Part shown: positions 54,074 to 62,574 of the stretch, one piece after another | Layout of the letters: the number at the start of each line of letters is the position of its first letter | Position numbering within the stretch: position 1 is the stretch's first letter | NCBI RefSeq assembly: GCF_003710105.1 | Contig: NZ_CP033325.1 | Location: 496,001 to 560,000 of the forward strand | Length of the DNA: 64,000 nucleotides | Direction: 5' to 3' | Source: Georgenia faecalis | GTDB lineage: Bacteria; Actinomycetota; Actinomycetes; Actinomycetales; Actinomycetaceae | Program-made: the position numbers and the translations under genes | The notes under the pieces: model-generated | Seen by the model: the letters and a program-made list of their open reading frames with translations, nothing else | Told to the model about the DNA's origin: nothing | Databases searched by the model: none

Positions 54074-55483
54074 ATGAGCGCTGCACCTTCCGCGACCGCC
54101 CGACCCGCCGCCGGCGACGCGGGCCCCGCCTGTCCGGGGCCCGGCGGCTTTCCCGAGGCCGACCCCGGCTGGGGTCCCCAGACCCGCTCCGTCCACGCCG
54201 GCCACGCGCGCACCGGCTTCCAGGAGACGTCCGAGGCGCTGTTCCTCACCCAGGGCTACGTCTACGACCAGGCCGCCGACGCCGAGGCGGCGTTCCTCGG
54301 CGAGGTCGACCGCTTCACGTACTCCCGCTACGAGAACCCCACCGTCTCCACGTTCGAGGAGCGCCTGCGCTCGCTCGAGGGGGCGCAGGCCTGCTACGCG
54401 ACGGCCACTGGGATGGCCGCGGTGTTCAGCACCCTCGCCGCGCTGCTGGGCGCCGGCTCGCGCGTCGTCGCCGGCCGGGCGCTGTTCGGCTCGACGCTCA
54501 CCCTCTTCGAGGAGGTCTTTGCCAAGTGGGGCGTGCGCACTGACTACGTCGACGCGCACGACCTCGCCGACTGGGAGCGCGCGCTGGCCACGCCCGCCGA
54601 CGTCGTCTTCTTCGAGACGCCGTCCAACCCCATGCTCGATCTCGTCGACGTGCGGCGGGTGAGCGACCTGGCGCATGCCGCGGGCGCCGTCGTCGTCATC
54701 GACAACGTCTTCGCCACCCCGGTCCTCCAGCGGCCGCTGACCCAGGGCGCCGACATCGTCGTCTACTCGGCGACCAAGCACATCGACGGTCAGGGGCGCG
54801 TGATGGGCGGGGCGGTGCTCGGCTCGGCCGAGTTCATCAAGGGCCCGCTGCAGCTCATCCTGCGCAACACCGGCCCGAGCCTGAGCCCGTTCAACGCCTG
54901 GGTGCTCCTCAAGGGGCTCGAGACGATGCCGCTGCGTGTGCGGGCGCAGACCGCGGCCGCGTACGAGCTGGCGGCGTGGCTCGAGACGCTGCCCGGCGTC
55001 GCTCGCGTGCGGTACCCGTTCCTCGCCTCGCACCCCCAGGCGGAGCTCGCCCGCGCCCAGATGAGCGGGGGCGGCACGATGGTCACCTTCGACATCGCGG
55101 CGGGAGTGTCGGGGGAGGGGGCCGACGGCGCGGTGGCGCAGGGGCCGGGCGACGCGGCGGTGGGCGGCGCGGCGGCTCACGGGGCGGTGGCCGGCGGCGT
55201 TCCCGCGGACCAGGCGACGACGTTCGCGTTCCTCGACGCCCTCCAGCTCATCCTCATCTCCAACAACCTCGGCGACGCCAAGTCGCTCATCACCCACCCG
55301 GCGACGACGACGCACCGCAAGATCGGCCCCCACGGCCGGGCGGCGGTGGGCATCACGGACGCGACCGTGCGGCTCTCGGTCGGGCTCGAGGACGTCGAGG
55401 ACCTGCGGGCGGACATCGCCCGCGCGCTCGCGGCGGTGTCCCGGGCCGGCTCGGTTGCCCCGCGAGCGATGGCCGAGTGCTGA
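54074..55483 (+). CDS. metZ: O-succinylhomoserine sulfhydrylase
   Basis: A 469-aa PLP enzyme of trans-sulfuration/sulfhydrylation. The N-terminus WGPQTRSVHAGHARTGFQETSEALFLTQGYVYD is typical of MetZ/MetY. PLP Lys lies in VVYSATKHIDGQGR, and YSRYENPTV and FETPSNPML are family blocks. It makes homocysteine from an acylated homoserine and sulfide. About 35 extra Gly/Ala-rich residues (approximately 342-376) interrupt the C-terminal domain between MVTFDIA and TFAFLDAL. Controlled by the SAM riboswitch. Confidence 0.9.
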   Translation: MSAAPSATARPAAGDAGPACPGPGGFPEADPGWGPQTRSVHAGHARTGFQETSEALFLTQGYVYDQAADAEAAFLGEVDRFTYSRYENPTVSTFEERLRSLEGAQACYATATGMAAVFSTLAALLGAGSRVVAGRALFGSTLTLFEEVFAKWGVRTDYVDAHDLADWERALATPADVVFFETPSNPMLDLVDVRRVSDLAHAAGAVVVIDNVFATPVLQRPLTQGADIVVYSATKHIDGQGRVMGGAVLGSAEFIKGPLQLILRNTGPSLSPFNAWVLLKGLETMPLRVRAQTAAAYELAAWLETLPGVARVRYPFLASHPQAELARAQMSGGGTMVTFDIAAGVSGEGADGAVAQGPGDAAVGGAAAHGAVAGGVPADQATTFAFLDALQLILISNNLGDAKSLITHPATTTHRKIGPHGRAAVGITDATVRLSVGLEDVEDLRADIARALAAVSRAGSVAPRAMAEC

Positions 55484-55509
55484 CGCGGAGGCACCGCCCC
55501 GACCCCCGC

Positions 55510-55640
55510 TGAGTTCGCTGTTCCGTGCTGAGTTCGCTGTTCTGTGCCGAGTTCGCTGGTCCCCCCTAGCGAACTCGGCACGAACTGGCGAACTCGAGCG
55601 GGAGGCGAGCGCCGAGTTCGCCAGTTCGCACCGAGTTCGC
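55510..55640. repeat. Cluster of seven GAGTTCGC motifs in both orientations
   Basis: GAGTTCGC on the + strand occurs near 55511, 55530, 55549, 55614 and 55633, and its complement GCGAACTC near 55569 and 55588. Spacing is mostly 19-20 bp, with one gap of 26 bp. The cluster fills much of the 320-bp gap before the GH84 gene; no gene is supported there. Confidence 0.8.
55544..55581. terminator. Perfect 14-bp hairpin after metZ
   Basis: Arms 55544-55557 (GTGCCGAGTTCGCT) and 55568-55581 pair perfectly around a 10-nt loop with a C6 run. It may terminate metZ, though it is built from the GAGTTCGC motifs of the surrounding cluster and may instead be part of a binding-site array. Confidence 0.55.
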
Positions 55641-55803
55641 CAGCTGGCGCAGGCGGCGGAGCACGCGGGCTCGCACAGGCCTCACACAGGCCCCCGCGCG
55701 GGCCGTACGCCGCCCATCCCTCACGGTCGCCGATCGTTGACGCCGGGCCGGGGACTCCGTAGCGTCACCCCCCACTGGGATCGATGCCACAGGAGGCAGA
55801 ACC

Positions 55804-58800
55804 ATGCGCCGTGCCCGTCTTGTCGTGCCGATCGCAGTGCTACTGGCAGCGGCCCTCCCGGGCGCCGGCGCGGCCGCCGCCCTTGACGTGCCGGCCGCCG
55901 CCCGCGCCGCGGCCCCGCTCGCCGCCGCGGCCGGCGCCACGCCGGCCGCCCCGCCCGGCGCCGCCCAGCTCGCTCCCGCCGACCGCCTCATCCCACAGCC
56001 GCGCGAGGCCGACCTCGCCGGGGCGACGGTCACGGTCCCCGACGCGGTGAGCCTCGTCGTCGACGGCGAGGTCGACGAGCGCGTGCTGGCCGAGGCCCGC
56101 GCCGTGCTCACCGACCTCGGCGTGACGGACATCGACGAGATCCCCGTCGGCGAGGAGCCGCAGGACGACTTCGTCCTCGCCGTCGCCGACGCACCCTCCA
56201 CCCAGGTCACCGAGGCGCTCGCCCAGCTCGGCACCACGCCGGCGGACCCCGCCACACCGGAGGGCTATGCGCTCGCCGTCGGCCCGCTAGGCCCGGTGAC
56301 CGCCGTCGTCGTCGCCGGTGTCGACCCCGCGGGCGCCTTCCACGGGCTGCAGACGCTGCGCCAGCTCGCCACGGTCGGCGACGCGAGCACCACCCTCGAG
56401 CGGGGCACCGTCCGCGACTGGCCGGAGTTCGGCCTGCGCGGCGTCATCGAGGGCTTCTACGGCGAGCCCTGGTCCCACGAGGACCGCCTCACCGTCATCG
56501 ACTTCCTCGGCGACGTCAAGGGCAACAGCTACGTCTACGCCCCCAAGGACGACCCGTACCACCTCGAGCGCTGGCGCGAGCCCTACCCCGCGGCGGAGCT
56601 CGCGGAGCTGGCCGAGCTCGTCGAGGCGTCCGAGGCCGAGCTCGTCGAGTTCATCTTCACCGTCTCGCCCGGCCAGGACATCTGCTACTCCGACCCGGAC
56701 GACGTCGATGCCCTGCTCGCCAAGATGGACGCAATGTGGGACGTGGGCGTGCGCCAGTTCGGCATCTTCTTCGACGACATCGACCTCGAGCTCGACTGCG
56801 CCGCCGACGTCGCCGCCTACGCCGGGTCCGCCAGCCCCGCGGCCGACGCCCAGACCGACCTCCTCGACACCGTGCTCGCCGAGTTCATCGAGGCCCGGCC
56901 CGAGGCCCAGGCGCTCCTCACCGTGCCCACCGAGTACTCCGGCACGGGGGAGAGCGAGTACAAGACCGTCTTCGCCGCCGAGGCGCCCGCGGACGTCGTC
57001 GTCTACTGGACGGGCCCCGACGTCGTCGCCGACACCATCACCGCCGAGCAGGCCACCGAGGCCGCCGCGCTGTGGGACCACCCGCTGGCCATCTGGGACA
57101 ACTACCCGGTCAACGACTTCGCGCCCGCGCGCCTGTTCATGGGCCCGCTCATCGGCCGCGACGCCGGCCTCGCCGAGCTGGGCGTCCTCGGCTTCTCCGC
57201 CAACCCGATGAACCAGGCCCGCGCCTCCGAGGTCCCGCTCGCCACCGTCCACGACTACCTGTGGAACCCCGCCGGCTACGACCCGGACACGTCCTGGGAC
57301 GCGGCGCTCGAGCTCGTCGGCGGCGACGCCGTCGACGCCCTGCGGGTCTTCGCCGAGAACAACTACGGCTCCGACATCGGCCACCCGGCCAACCCGGTCC
57401 TCGCCGGGCTGGTCGAGGACTTCACCACCGCATGGGACGCCGGTACCGACCCGGAGGCCGCGGCCGAGCCGCTCCTCGCCTACCTCGAGGCGATGGCCGC
57501 CGTCCCGGCCGACCTCGCCGCCGGCCTCGACGCGGACTTCGTCGCCGAGGTCGCGCCCTGGTCGACCAAGCTCGGCGCCTACGGCGAGGCCGGTGCGGCC
57601 GCCGTCCGCTCCCTCCTCGCCGACGCCGCCGACGACCAGACCACCGCGTGGCAGGAGCGCCAGGCGCTCGAGGAGGCCGCCGCCCGTGCGGAGGCCCTCG
57701 ACGTCGACGTCACCGGCGGGATCATGGCGGAGTTCCTCGCCTGGGCCCGCGACGCCAGCCGTCTCGTCACGCTCACCGAGCCCGACGACGGCGCCACGTT
57801 CGACGTCGGCGCGGACATCGCGCTGGCAGCGGAGGTCCGCTCCGGCGACGTCGCCATCGACGAGGTCGCCTTCTACGCCGGCACCGAGCTCATCGGCGTC
57901 GACAACACCGCCCCCTACGAGGTGACCTGGGCCGACGCGGGTGAGGGGATGCCCAGCCTGTACGCCGTCGCCACCGACGCCGCGGGCACCGCCGTCGACT
58001 CCGGCATCGTGCGTGTGACGGTGGGGGACCCGGCGCCGGTGCTCCTCGTCGTCGGGCCGCCCGAGGGCATGGCGACCGCCGACGCCGCGGGCGACCTCGC
58101 CACGCAGCAGCGCATCGAGTTCCTCGGCTACCCCGTCGAGGTCGCCCTCGCGCCGGAGGCCACCACGGCCGACGCCGAGGGCAAGGCCGCCGTCGTCGTC
58201 AGCGAGTCGGTCTCCTCCGGCGACGTGACGACGAAGTTCCGCGACGTCGCCGTCCCGGTCGGGGTCTACGAGCACTTCCTCTACGACGACATGGGCATGG
58301 CGGACGCCCCGAACCTCGCCTTCACGGCGACGGACGTCGAGGTCGTCAACCCCGACAGCCCGCTGGCGGCGGGGACGAGCGGCGCCGTGCGGATCTACCA
58401 GCGCGCGGGCATCACCGGGTACGGGACGCCGTCGGCGGAGGCCGACGTCGTCGCCGTCGTGCCCGGCACGCCCGAGCAGGCGGTGGTCTTCGGCTATGAC
58501 GAGGGCGACGCGCTCATCGGTCTCGACGCCCCGGCGCGCCGCCTCGGCCTGCCGTACGTCGACGACGCGACCGGCGTCCTCACCCCCGAGGGCCAGGCCA
58601 TGTTCGACGCCGCCATCGACTGGCTCGTCAACGGGGTCGAGGAGCCGACGCCCACGCCCACCCCCACGGAGCCGACGCCCGACCCGACCACTCCCGTGCC
58701 GACCGAGCCCACACCCGGCCCGACGACGCCGGGTGCCCCGACGGCGCCCGGCACGCCGGGCGGGGGAGCGCTGCCCGACACCGGTGCGCCGGTGAGCGCC

Positions 58801-58881
58801 CTGGTGCTCCTCGCGATCCTCGGCCTGGTCGCCGGCGGGGCGGTGCTGGCGCTGCGGAGGGGTGGGGCTCAGGGCTCCTGA
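55804..58881 (+). CDS. GH84 beta-N-acetylglucosaminidase, LPxTG-anchored
   Basis: A 1025-aa surface enzyme. Signal peptide (residues 1-30), an N-terminal glycohydrolase 20-like domain (about 60-205), the GH84 barrel (GVIEGFYGEPWS, catalytic pair Asp324-Asp325 in FFDDID), a helical segment (480-650), an Ig-like domain (DDGATFDVGADIALAAEV, about 660-740), a further domain, a PTPTEP repeat stalk and sorting signal LPDTG (990-994) with membrane helix. It would remove terminal GlcNAc from glycans such as host or plant glycoproteins, chitin or mucin. The stop overlaps the converging hxlR gene by 13 nt. Confidence 0.92.
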   Translation: MRRARLVVPIAVLLAAALPGAGAAAALDVPAAARAAAPLAAAAGATPAAPPGAAQLAPADRLIPQPREADLAGATVTVPDAVSLVVDGEVDERVLAEARAVLTDLGVTDIDEIPVGEEPQDDFVLAVADAPSTQVTEALAQLGTTPADPATPEGYALAVGPLGPVTAVVVAGVDPAGAFHGLQTLRQLATVGDASTTLERGTVRDWPEFGLRGVIEGFYGEPWSHEDRLTVIDFLGDVKGNSYVYAPKDDPYHLERWREPYPAAELAELAELVEASEAELVEFIFTVSPGQDICYSDPDDVDALLAKMDAMWDVGVRQFGIFFDDIDLELDCAADVAAYAGSASPAADAQTDLLDTVLAEFIEARPEAQALLTVPTEYSGTGESEYKTVFAAEAPADVVVYWTGPDVVADTITAEQATEAAALWDHPLAIWDNYPVNDFAPARLFMGPLIGRDAGLAELGVLGFSANPMNQARASEVPLATVHDYLWNPAGYDPDTSWDAALELVGGDAVDALRVFAENNYGSDIGHPANPVLAGLVEDFTTAWDAGTDPEAAAEPLLAYLEAMAAVPADLAAGLDADFVAEVAPWSTKLGAYGEAGAAAVRSLLADAADDQTTAWQERQALEEAAARAEALDVDVTGGIMAEFLAWARDASRLVTLTEPDDGATFDVGADIALAAEVRSGDVAIDEVAFYAGTELIGVDNTAPYEVTWADAGEGMPSLYAVATDAAGTAVDSGIVRVTVGDPAPVLLVVGPPEGMATADAAGDLATQQRIEFLGYPVEVALAPEATTADAEGKAAVVVSESVSSGDVTTKFRDVAVPVGVYEHFLYDDMGMADAPNLAFTATDVEVVNPDSPLAAGTSGAVRIYQRAGITGYGTPSAEADVVAVVPGTPEQAVVFGYDEGDALIGLDAPARRLGLPYVDDATGVLTPEGQAMFDAAIDWLVNGVEEPTPTPTPTEPTPDPTTPVPTEPTPGPTTPGAPTAPGTPGGGALPDTGAPVSALVLLAILGLVAGGAVLALRRGGAQGS

Positions 58882-59363
58882 GGATCGTCCAGGCCGAACG
58901 GTCCCGGGGCACTGACGACGATGTCGTCACCGCCGACCTCGTGCCCGGCCGAGCACCGGGCGACGATCTCCACCGGCTCGCCACAGCCCTGGTGGTGGAG
59001 CGACGGCGGGTACGGCGGCGGGTCGTGCGCGTTGCCCCACTGGAGCAGGGCGAACACGGCCGGGAGCAGGTCCCGGCCACTCTCGGTGAGGACGTACTCC
59101 GCCCGGCGCCGTTCGCCGGGTCGCTGGTACGGCTGCGTCTCGAGCACTCCGGCGTCGACGAAGTCGCGCAGCTTCTTGGCGGTGGTGGCCTCGGTGAGGC
59201 CGGTCCGGGCGGCGAACGTCTCGAACCGGGTCGCTCCGTAGAAGGCCTCGCGCAGGAGGAGGATCGACGAGCGGGTGCTGATGAGGCCGAGGACGCGTTC
59301 GATGGGGCAGTAGCGCCCGACGGGCTGGTCGCCGCGTAGCGCCAGCGCACCTTCGAGTTCCAT
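58869..59363 (-). CDS. HxlR-family transcriptional regulator
   Basis: A 164-aa winged-helix regulator. PIERVLGLISTRSSILLLREAFYGATRFETFAARTGLTEATTAKKLRDFVDAGVLETQPY...RAEYVLTESGRDLLPAVFAL is the full HxlR pattern. The C-terminal 40 residues contain three Cys/His (GCGEPVEIVARCSAGH), which may bind a metal or react with electrophiles. ATG 59363 has GGAGA upstream. A 24-bp palindrome directly upstream is matched by another near 60434, suggesting autoregulation and control of the hydrolase. Confidence 0.85.
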   Translation of the reverse strand: MELEGALALRGDQPVGRYCPIERVLGLISTRSSILLLREAFYGATRFETFAARTGLTEATTAKKLRDFVDAGVLETQPYQRPGERRRAEYVLTESGRDLLPAVFALLQWGNAHDPPPYPPSLHHQGCGEPVEIVARCSAGHEVGGDDIVVSAPGPFGLDDPQEP

Positions 59364-59384
59364 CGCCACGTCTCCACGATACCC

Positions 59385-59408
59385 CTGACTGTCGAGTCCT
59401 GTAGTCAG
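59385..59408. promoter_or_regulatory. HxlR operator candidate 1 (CTGACT-N12-AGTCAG)
   Basis: Perfect 6-bp arms at 59385-59390 and 59403-59408 flank 12 bp. The site is 22 bp upstream of the hxlR start and touches the end of the hydrolase gene. The same arms and spacing recur at 60434-60457. Confidence 0.6.
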
Positions 59409-60238
59409 GTCGTGGACGCCTTGCGCCGGGTGGTCGCGTGGCGCAGCGCCCACTCCAGCGCGTGGTCGGCGACCGCCTCCCAGCCCGGCGCGGCGCAGGT
59501 CCAGTGGTCGCGGCCGGCGAACTCGTAGTACTCGGTGACCGCCGGCGACCGCGAGTAGTGCTTGGCGTTCGACCGGTTCACCGAGGGCGGCATGATGTGG
59601 TCCTTCTCGCCGGCGATGAAGAGCAGCGGGGCCCGGTCCGCGGAGTAGTCCACCCACGTCTCCTGGCGCCCGGGCTTGACGTTCGCGACGAGGCCGTAGG
59701 CCCAGATCCAGCTCCCCGGTGCGGGGATGTGGTAGCGGTCCCACACCGCCCGGGACTCCTCCTCCGTGAGGGTGTTGGTGAAGGCGTAGTGGAACTCCTC
59801 GGGGGTGAACCCCACGGCCTTGTGCCGGTTGGCGGGGTTCCTCAGCGCGGGGAGGAGGGACCGGGCCTGGGAGAGGGGGGTGACGTGCACCCCCTCCGTC
59901 GGGGCGGAGTCGATGACGACGGCGGCCGACCCCAGCCCGTGCGCGAGGAGGAGCTGGGTGAGGGTGCCACCGAAGGAGTGGCCGATGAGGATCGGCGGGA
60001 CGTCGACGCCCGCGACCACCGATGCCAGGTGGTCCACGGTCTCGGGGACGCCGAGCCGGGCGATGACGTCGGGGTTCTCCCGCAGGGCCTCGACCTCGAT
60101 CTCGAATCCCGGGTAGCCGGGTGCGAGGACCCGCAGGCCCTTGTCCTCGTAGTACCGGACCCAGTGCTCCCAGCTGCGCGGGGTCATCCAGAGCCCGTGC
60201 ACCAGCACCACGGTGTCGGGGCGGGGTTGCTCACTCAT
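59405..60238 (-). CDS. Alpha/beta hydrolase
   Basis: A 277-aa hydrolase. Oxyanion motif LVHGLW near residue 12-17, nucleophile elbow GHSFGG with Ser88, acid in GEKDHIMPP, and His in GRDHWT. Residues 120-200 form a helical lid. No signal peptide, so cytoplasmic. Its substrate could be an ester, lactone or aromatic meta-cleavage product. It is upstream of hxlR on the same strand; a palindrome 200 bp before its start matches the one before hxlR. Confidence 0.85.
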   Translation of the reverse strand: MSEQPRPDTVVLVHGLWMTPRSWEHWVRYYEDKGLRVLAPGYPGFEIEVEALRENPDVIARLGVPETVDHLASVVAGVDVPPILIGHSFGGTLTQLLLAHGLGSAAVVIDSAPTEGVHVTPLSQARSLLPALRNPANRHKAVGFTPEEFHYAFTNTLTEEESRAVWDRYHIPAPGSWIWAYGLVANVKPGRQETWVDYSADRAPLLFIAGEKDHIMPPSVNRSNAKHYSRSPAVTEYYEFAGRDHWTCAAPGWEAVADHALEWALRHATTRRKASTT

Positions 60239-60256
60239 GTGCCGCTTCCTTTCCGG

Positions 60257-60378
60257 TCAGGAGTCGATGAACGCGAGGAGATCTCCGTGGAGGCGTTCCC
60301 GATCGGTGTCCGGGAGCGCGTGACCGCTGCCCTCGTGGGGCCGGGCGGTGAAGGTGTCGCGGAACGCTGGCCGACGTC
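60257..60378 (-). pseudogene. C-terminal remnant of another hydrolase
   Basis: On the minus strand, a frame ending at the TGA 60259-60257 reads FRDTFTARPHEGSGHALPDT then ERLHGDLLAFIDS, which looks like the last strand, catalytic His and final helix of an alpha/beta hydrolase. Upstream the frame degrades with no start. It would lie between the operator at 60434 and the intact hydrolase. Confidence 0.4.
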
Positions 60379-60433
60379 GTGCGCGCGGTGGTCCCCGACG
60401 GACGGGCCGCCGTGGTGGGGCGGAGCCCCGGCG

Positions 60434-60457
60434 CTGACTCTACCGAAATGGAGTCAG
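60434..60457. promoter_or_regulatory. HxlR operator candidate 2 (CTGACT-N12-AGTCAG)
   Basis: Identical arms and spacing to 59385-59408; here the stem extends to 9 bp (60432-60440 and 60451-60459). It lies upstream of the hydrolase remnant and hydrolase (minus strand) and 144 bp before the GH13 gene (plus strand). The central TACCGAAATG is less GC-rich and could include promoter bases. Confidence 0.55.
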
Positions 60458-60600
60458 CGGCACCAGGGTCTGCCGGCGTGAATGGCCCGGGTTGGCGGTG
60501 GAACACGGCGGCCCGCAGGCGCCCCGGGGCCGGTTCGCCCCCGGCCAGCCGCCATGGCACGGTTGATCGGACCCCCGTCGTCGTCGCCCTGGAGGCACCC

Positions 60601-62394
60601 GTGACCAGCGAGCCCAGCGCCCGCCCCGGCCCTGACCGCCCGCACCCCGCCCCGCCGGCGGGCGCCGCCCCGGCGCCGGTGCGCGACCCGGAGTGGTGGA
60701 AGTCCGCCGTCGTCTACCAGATCTACCCGCGGTCCTTCGCGGACTCCGACGGCGACGGCGTCGGCGACCTGCGCGGCATCATCGACCGCCTCGACCACCT
60801 GGTCGCGCTCGGCGTCGACGTCATCTGGCTCTCGCCGATCTACCGCTCGCCGCAGGACGACAACGGCTACGACATCAGCGACTACGAGGACGTCGACCCG
60901 TCCTTCGGCACGCTGGAGGACATCGACGCCCTCATCGCTGCGGTCCACGAGCGCGGGATGAAGCTCGTCATGGACCTCGTCGTCAACCACACCTCCGACG
61001 AGCACGCGTGGTTCGAGGAGTCCCGGTCGGGCACGGACAGCCCCAAGCGCGACTGGTACTGGTGGCGCCCGCCGCGCGAGGGCCACGAGGGCGGTACGCC
61101 CGGCGCCGAGCCGACGAACTGGGAGTCCTTCTTCTCGGGGTCCACCTGGGAGTGGGACGCGGCCACGGGGGAGTACTACCTCCACCTGTTCAGCCGGAAG
61201 CAGCCGGACCTCAACTGGGAGAACCCCGAGGTCCGCCAGGCGGTCTACGCGATGATGCGCTGGTGGGTCGACCGGGGGGTCGACGGCTTCCGGATGGACG
61301 TCATCAACCTCGTCTCCAAGGAGCTGCGCCCTGACGGATCGCTGCCCGACGGCGTCGTGCGCTCCGGCCGGTTCGGGGACGGCTCGCCGTACTACACCGC
61401 CGGCCCCCGCATCCACGAGTTCCTCGCCGAGATGCACGCCGAGGCGCTCGCCGACAAGGCGCTGCTCACCGTGGGGGAGATGCCCGGCGTCACCATCGAG
61501 CAGGCGCGGGCCTTCACCGACCCCGCCCGCCGCGAGGTGAACATGGTCTTCACCTTCGAGCACATGGGCCTGGACCACGGCCCGGGCGGCAAGTGGGACC
61601 AGCGCCCGCTGCGGCTCACCGACCTCAAGGCCAACCTCGCCGCGTGGCAGGAGGGCCTGGCCGACGTCGGCTGGAACTCCCTGTACTGGAACAACCACGA
61701 CCAGCCGCGCATCGTCTCCCGCTTCGGCGACGACTCCCCCGAGCACCGGGTCACCTCGGCGAAGACGCTCGGCACCGTCCTGCACATGCTGCGCGGCACG
61801 CCGTACGTCTACCAGGGCGAGGAGCTGGGGATGACGAACGTCGACTTCCGGCGCATCGAGGAGTTCCGCGACGTCGAGACCCTCAACCACTACCGCCACG
61901 CCCTGGGCGACGGCGCATCGCCCGAGGCGCTCCTGGCCGGCATCCGCCCGGTCTCCCGGGACAACGCCCGCACGCCCATGCAGTGGGACGCGTCGGCGAA
62001 CGCCGGGTTCACCACGGGCGAGCCGTGGATCGCGGTCAACCCCAACCACACGGAGATCAACGCGGAGGCGGCGCGCGCCGACGCCGGGTCGGTGTTCCAC
62101 CACTACCGCCGTCTCATCGAGGTCCGGCGCGCGCACGACGTCGTCGTCCACGGCGACTTCGCGCTCCTCCTGCCGGGCGACGAGCAGGTCTTTGCCTACA
62201 CGCGCTCGCTCGACGGGCAGACGCTCCTCGTCGTGGCGAACATGTCGGGCGAGCCGGCCGACGTCGAGCTCGAGGGCCAGGCCGACCACCTGGCCGGGGA
62301 GGTGCTGCTGTCCACGCACGACGACGGCGCCCCGGCCGAGGGGGAGCGGGTCCGGCTGGCGCCGTGGGAGTCGCGGGTGCTGCTCAGGCGTTGA
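60601..62394 (+). CDS. GH13 alpha-glucosidase / oligo-1,6-glucosidase
   Basis: A 597-aa intracellular glycoside hydrolase. The four GH13 regions are clear: DLVVNHTSDEH, GFRMDVINLV (nucleophile Asp233), LLTVGEMPG (acid/base Glu293) and WNNHDQPR (Asp367). The opening WWKSAVVYQIYPRSFADSDGDGVGDLRGI and the TPMQWD segment mark the GH13 subfamily of alpha-glucosidase, trehalose-6-phosphate hydrolase and isomaltase. No signal peptide. GTG 60601 with GGAGG upstream. The neighbours give no sugar transporter, so the true sugar is open. Confidence 0.92.
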   Translation: MTSEPSARPGPDRPHPAPPAGAAPAPVRDPEWWKSAVVYQIYPRSFADSDGDGVGDLRGIIDRLDHLVALGVDVIWLSPIYRSPQDDNGYDISDYEDVDPSFGTLEDIDALIAAVHERGMKLVMDLVVNHTSDEHAWFEESRSGTDSPKRDWYWWRPPREGHEGGTPGAEPTNWESFFSGSTWEWDAATGEYYLHLFSRKQPDLNWENPEVRQAVYAMMRWWVDRGVDGFRMDVINLVSKELRPDGSLPDGVVRSGRFGDGSPYYTAGPRIHEFLAEMHAEALADKALLTVGEMPGVTIEQARAFTDPARREVNMVFTFEHMGLDHGPGGKWDQRPLRLTDLKANLAAWQEGLADVGWNSLYWNNHDQPRIVSRFGDDSPEHRVTSAKTLGTVLHMLRGTPYVYQGEELGMTNVDFRRIEEFRDVETLNHYRHALGDGASPEALLAGIRPVSRDNARTPMQWDASANAGFTTGEPWIAVNPNHTEINAEAARADAGSVFHHYRRLIEVRRAHDVVVHGDFALLLPGDEQVFAYTRSLDGQTLLVVANMSGEPADVELEGQADHLAGEVLLSTHDDGAPAEGERVRLAPWESRVLLRR

Positions 62395-62457
62395 GGGTGG
62401 CGCGGCGGGGGGCGGGGCGCGTCCCGCCGGCCCCCCCGCCCCACCCCCCACTTCGTC

Positions 62458-62477
62458 GTGATCGTGCAGAAACGCCG
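62458..62477. repeat. Single GTGATC...GAAACGC motif
   Basis: GTGATCGTGCAGAAACGCCG after the GH13 gene, the same motif as in 35137-35198 and 48474-48494 but without a palindrome beside it. Confidence 0.6.
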
Positions 62478-62574
62478 GGCGGCGGGGGCATGGGCGCGGT
62501 AGCCCGCGCCGTCGTCGTCCCCCGCACCTAGACTCGCGGCGCCGCAGGCGACGTCGCCGACAAGAGGAGTGACC

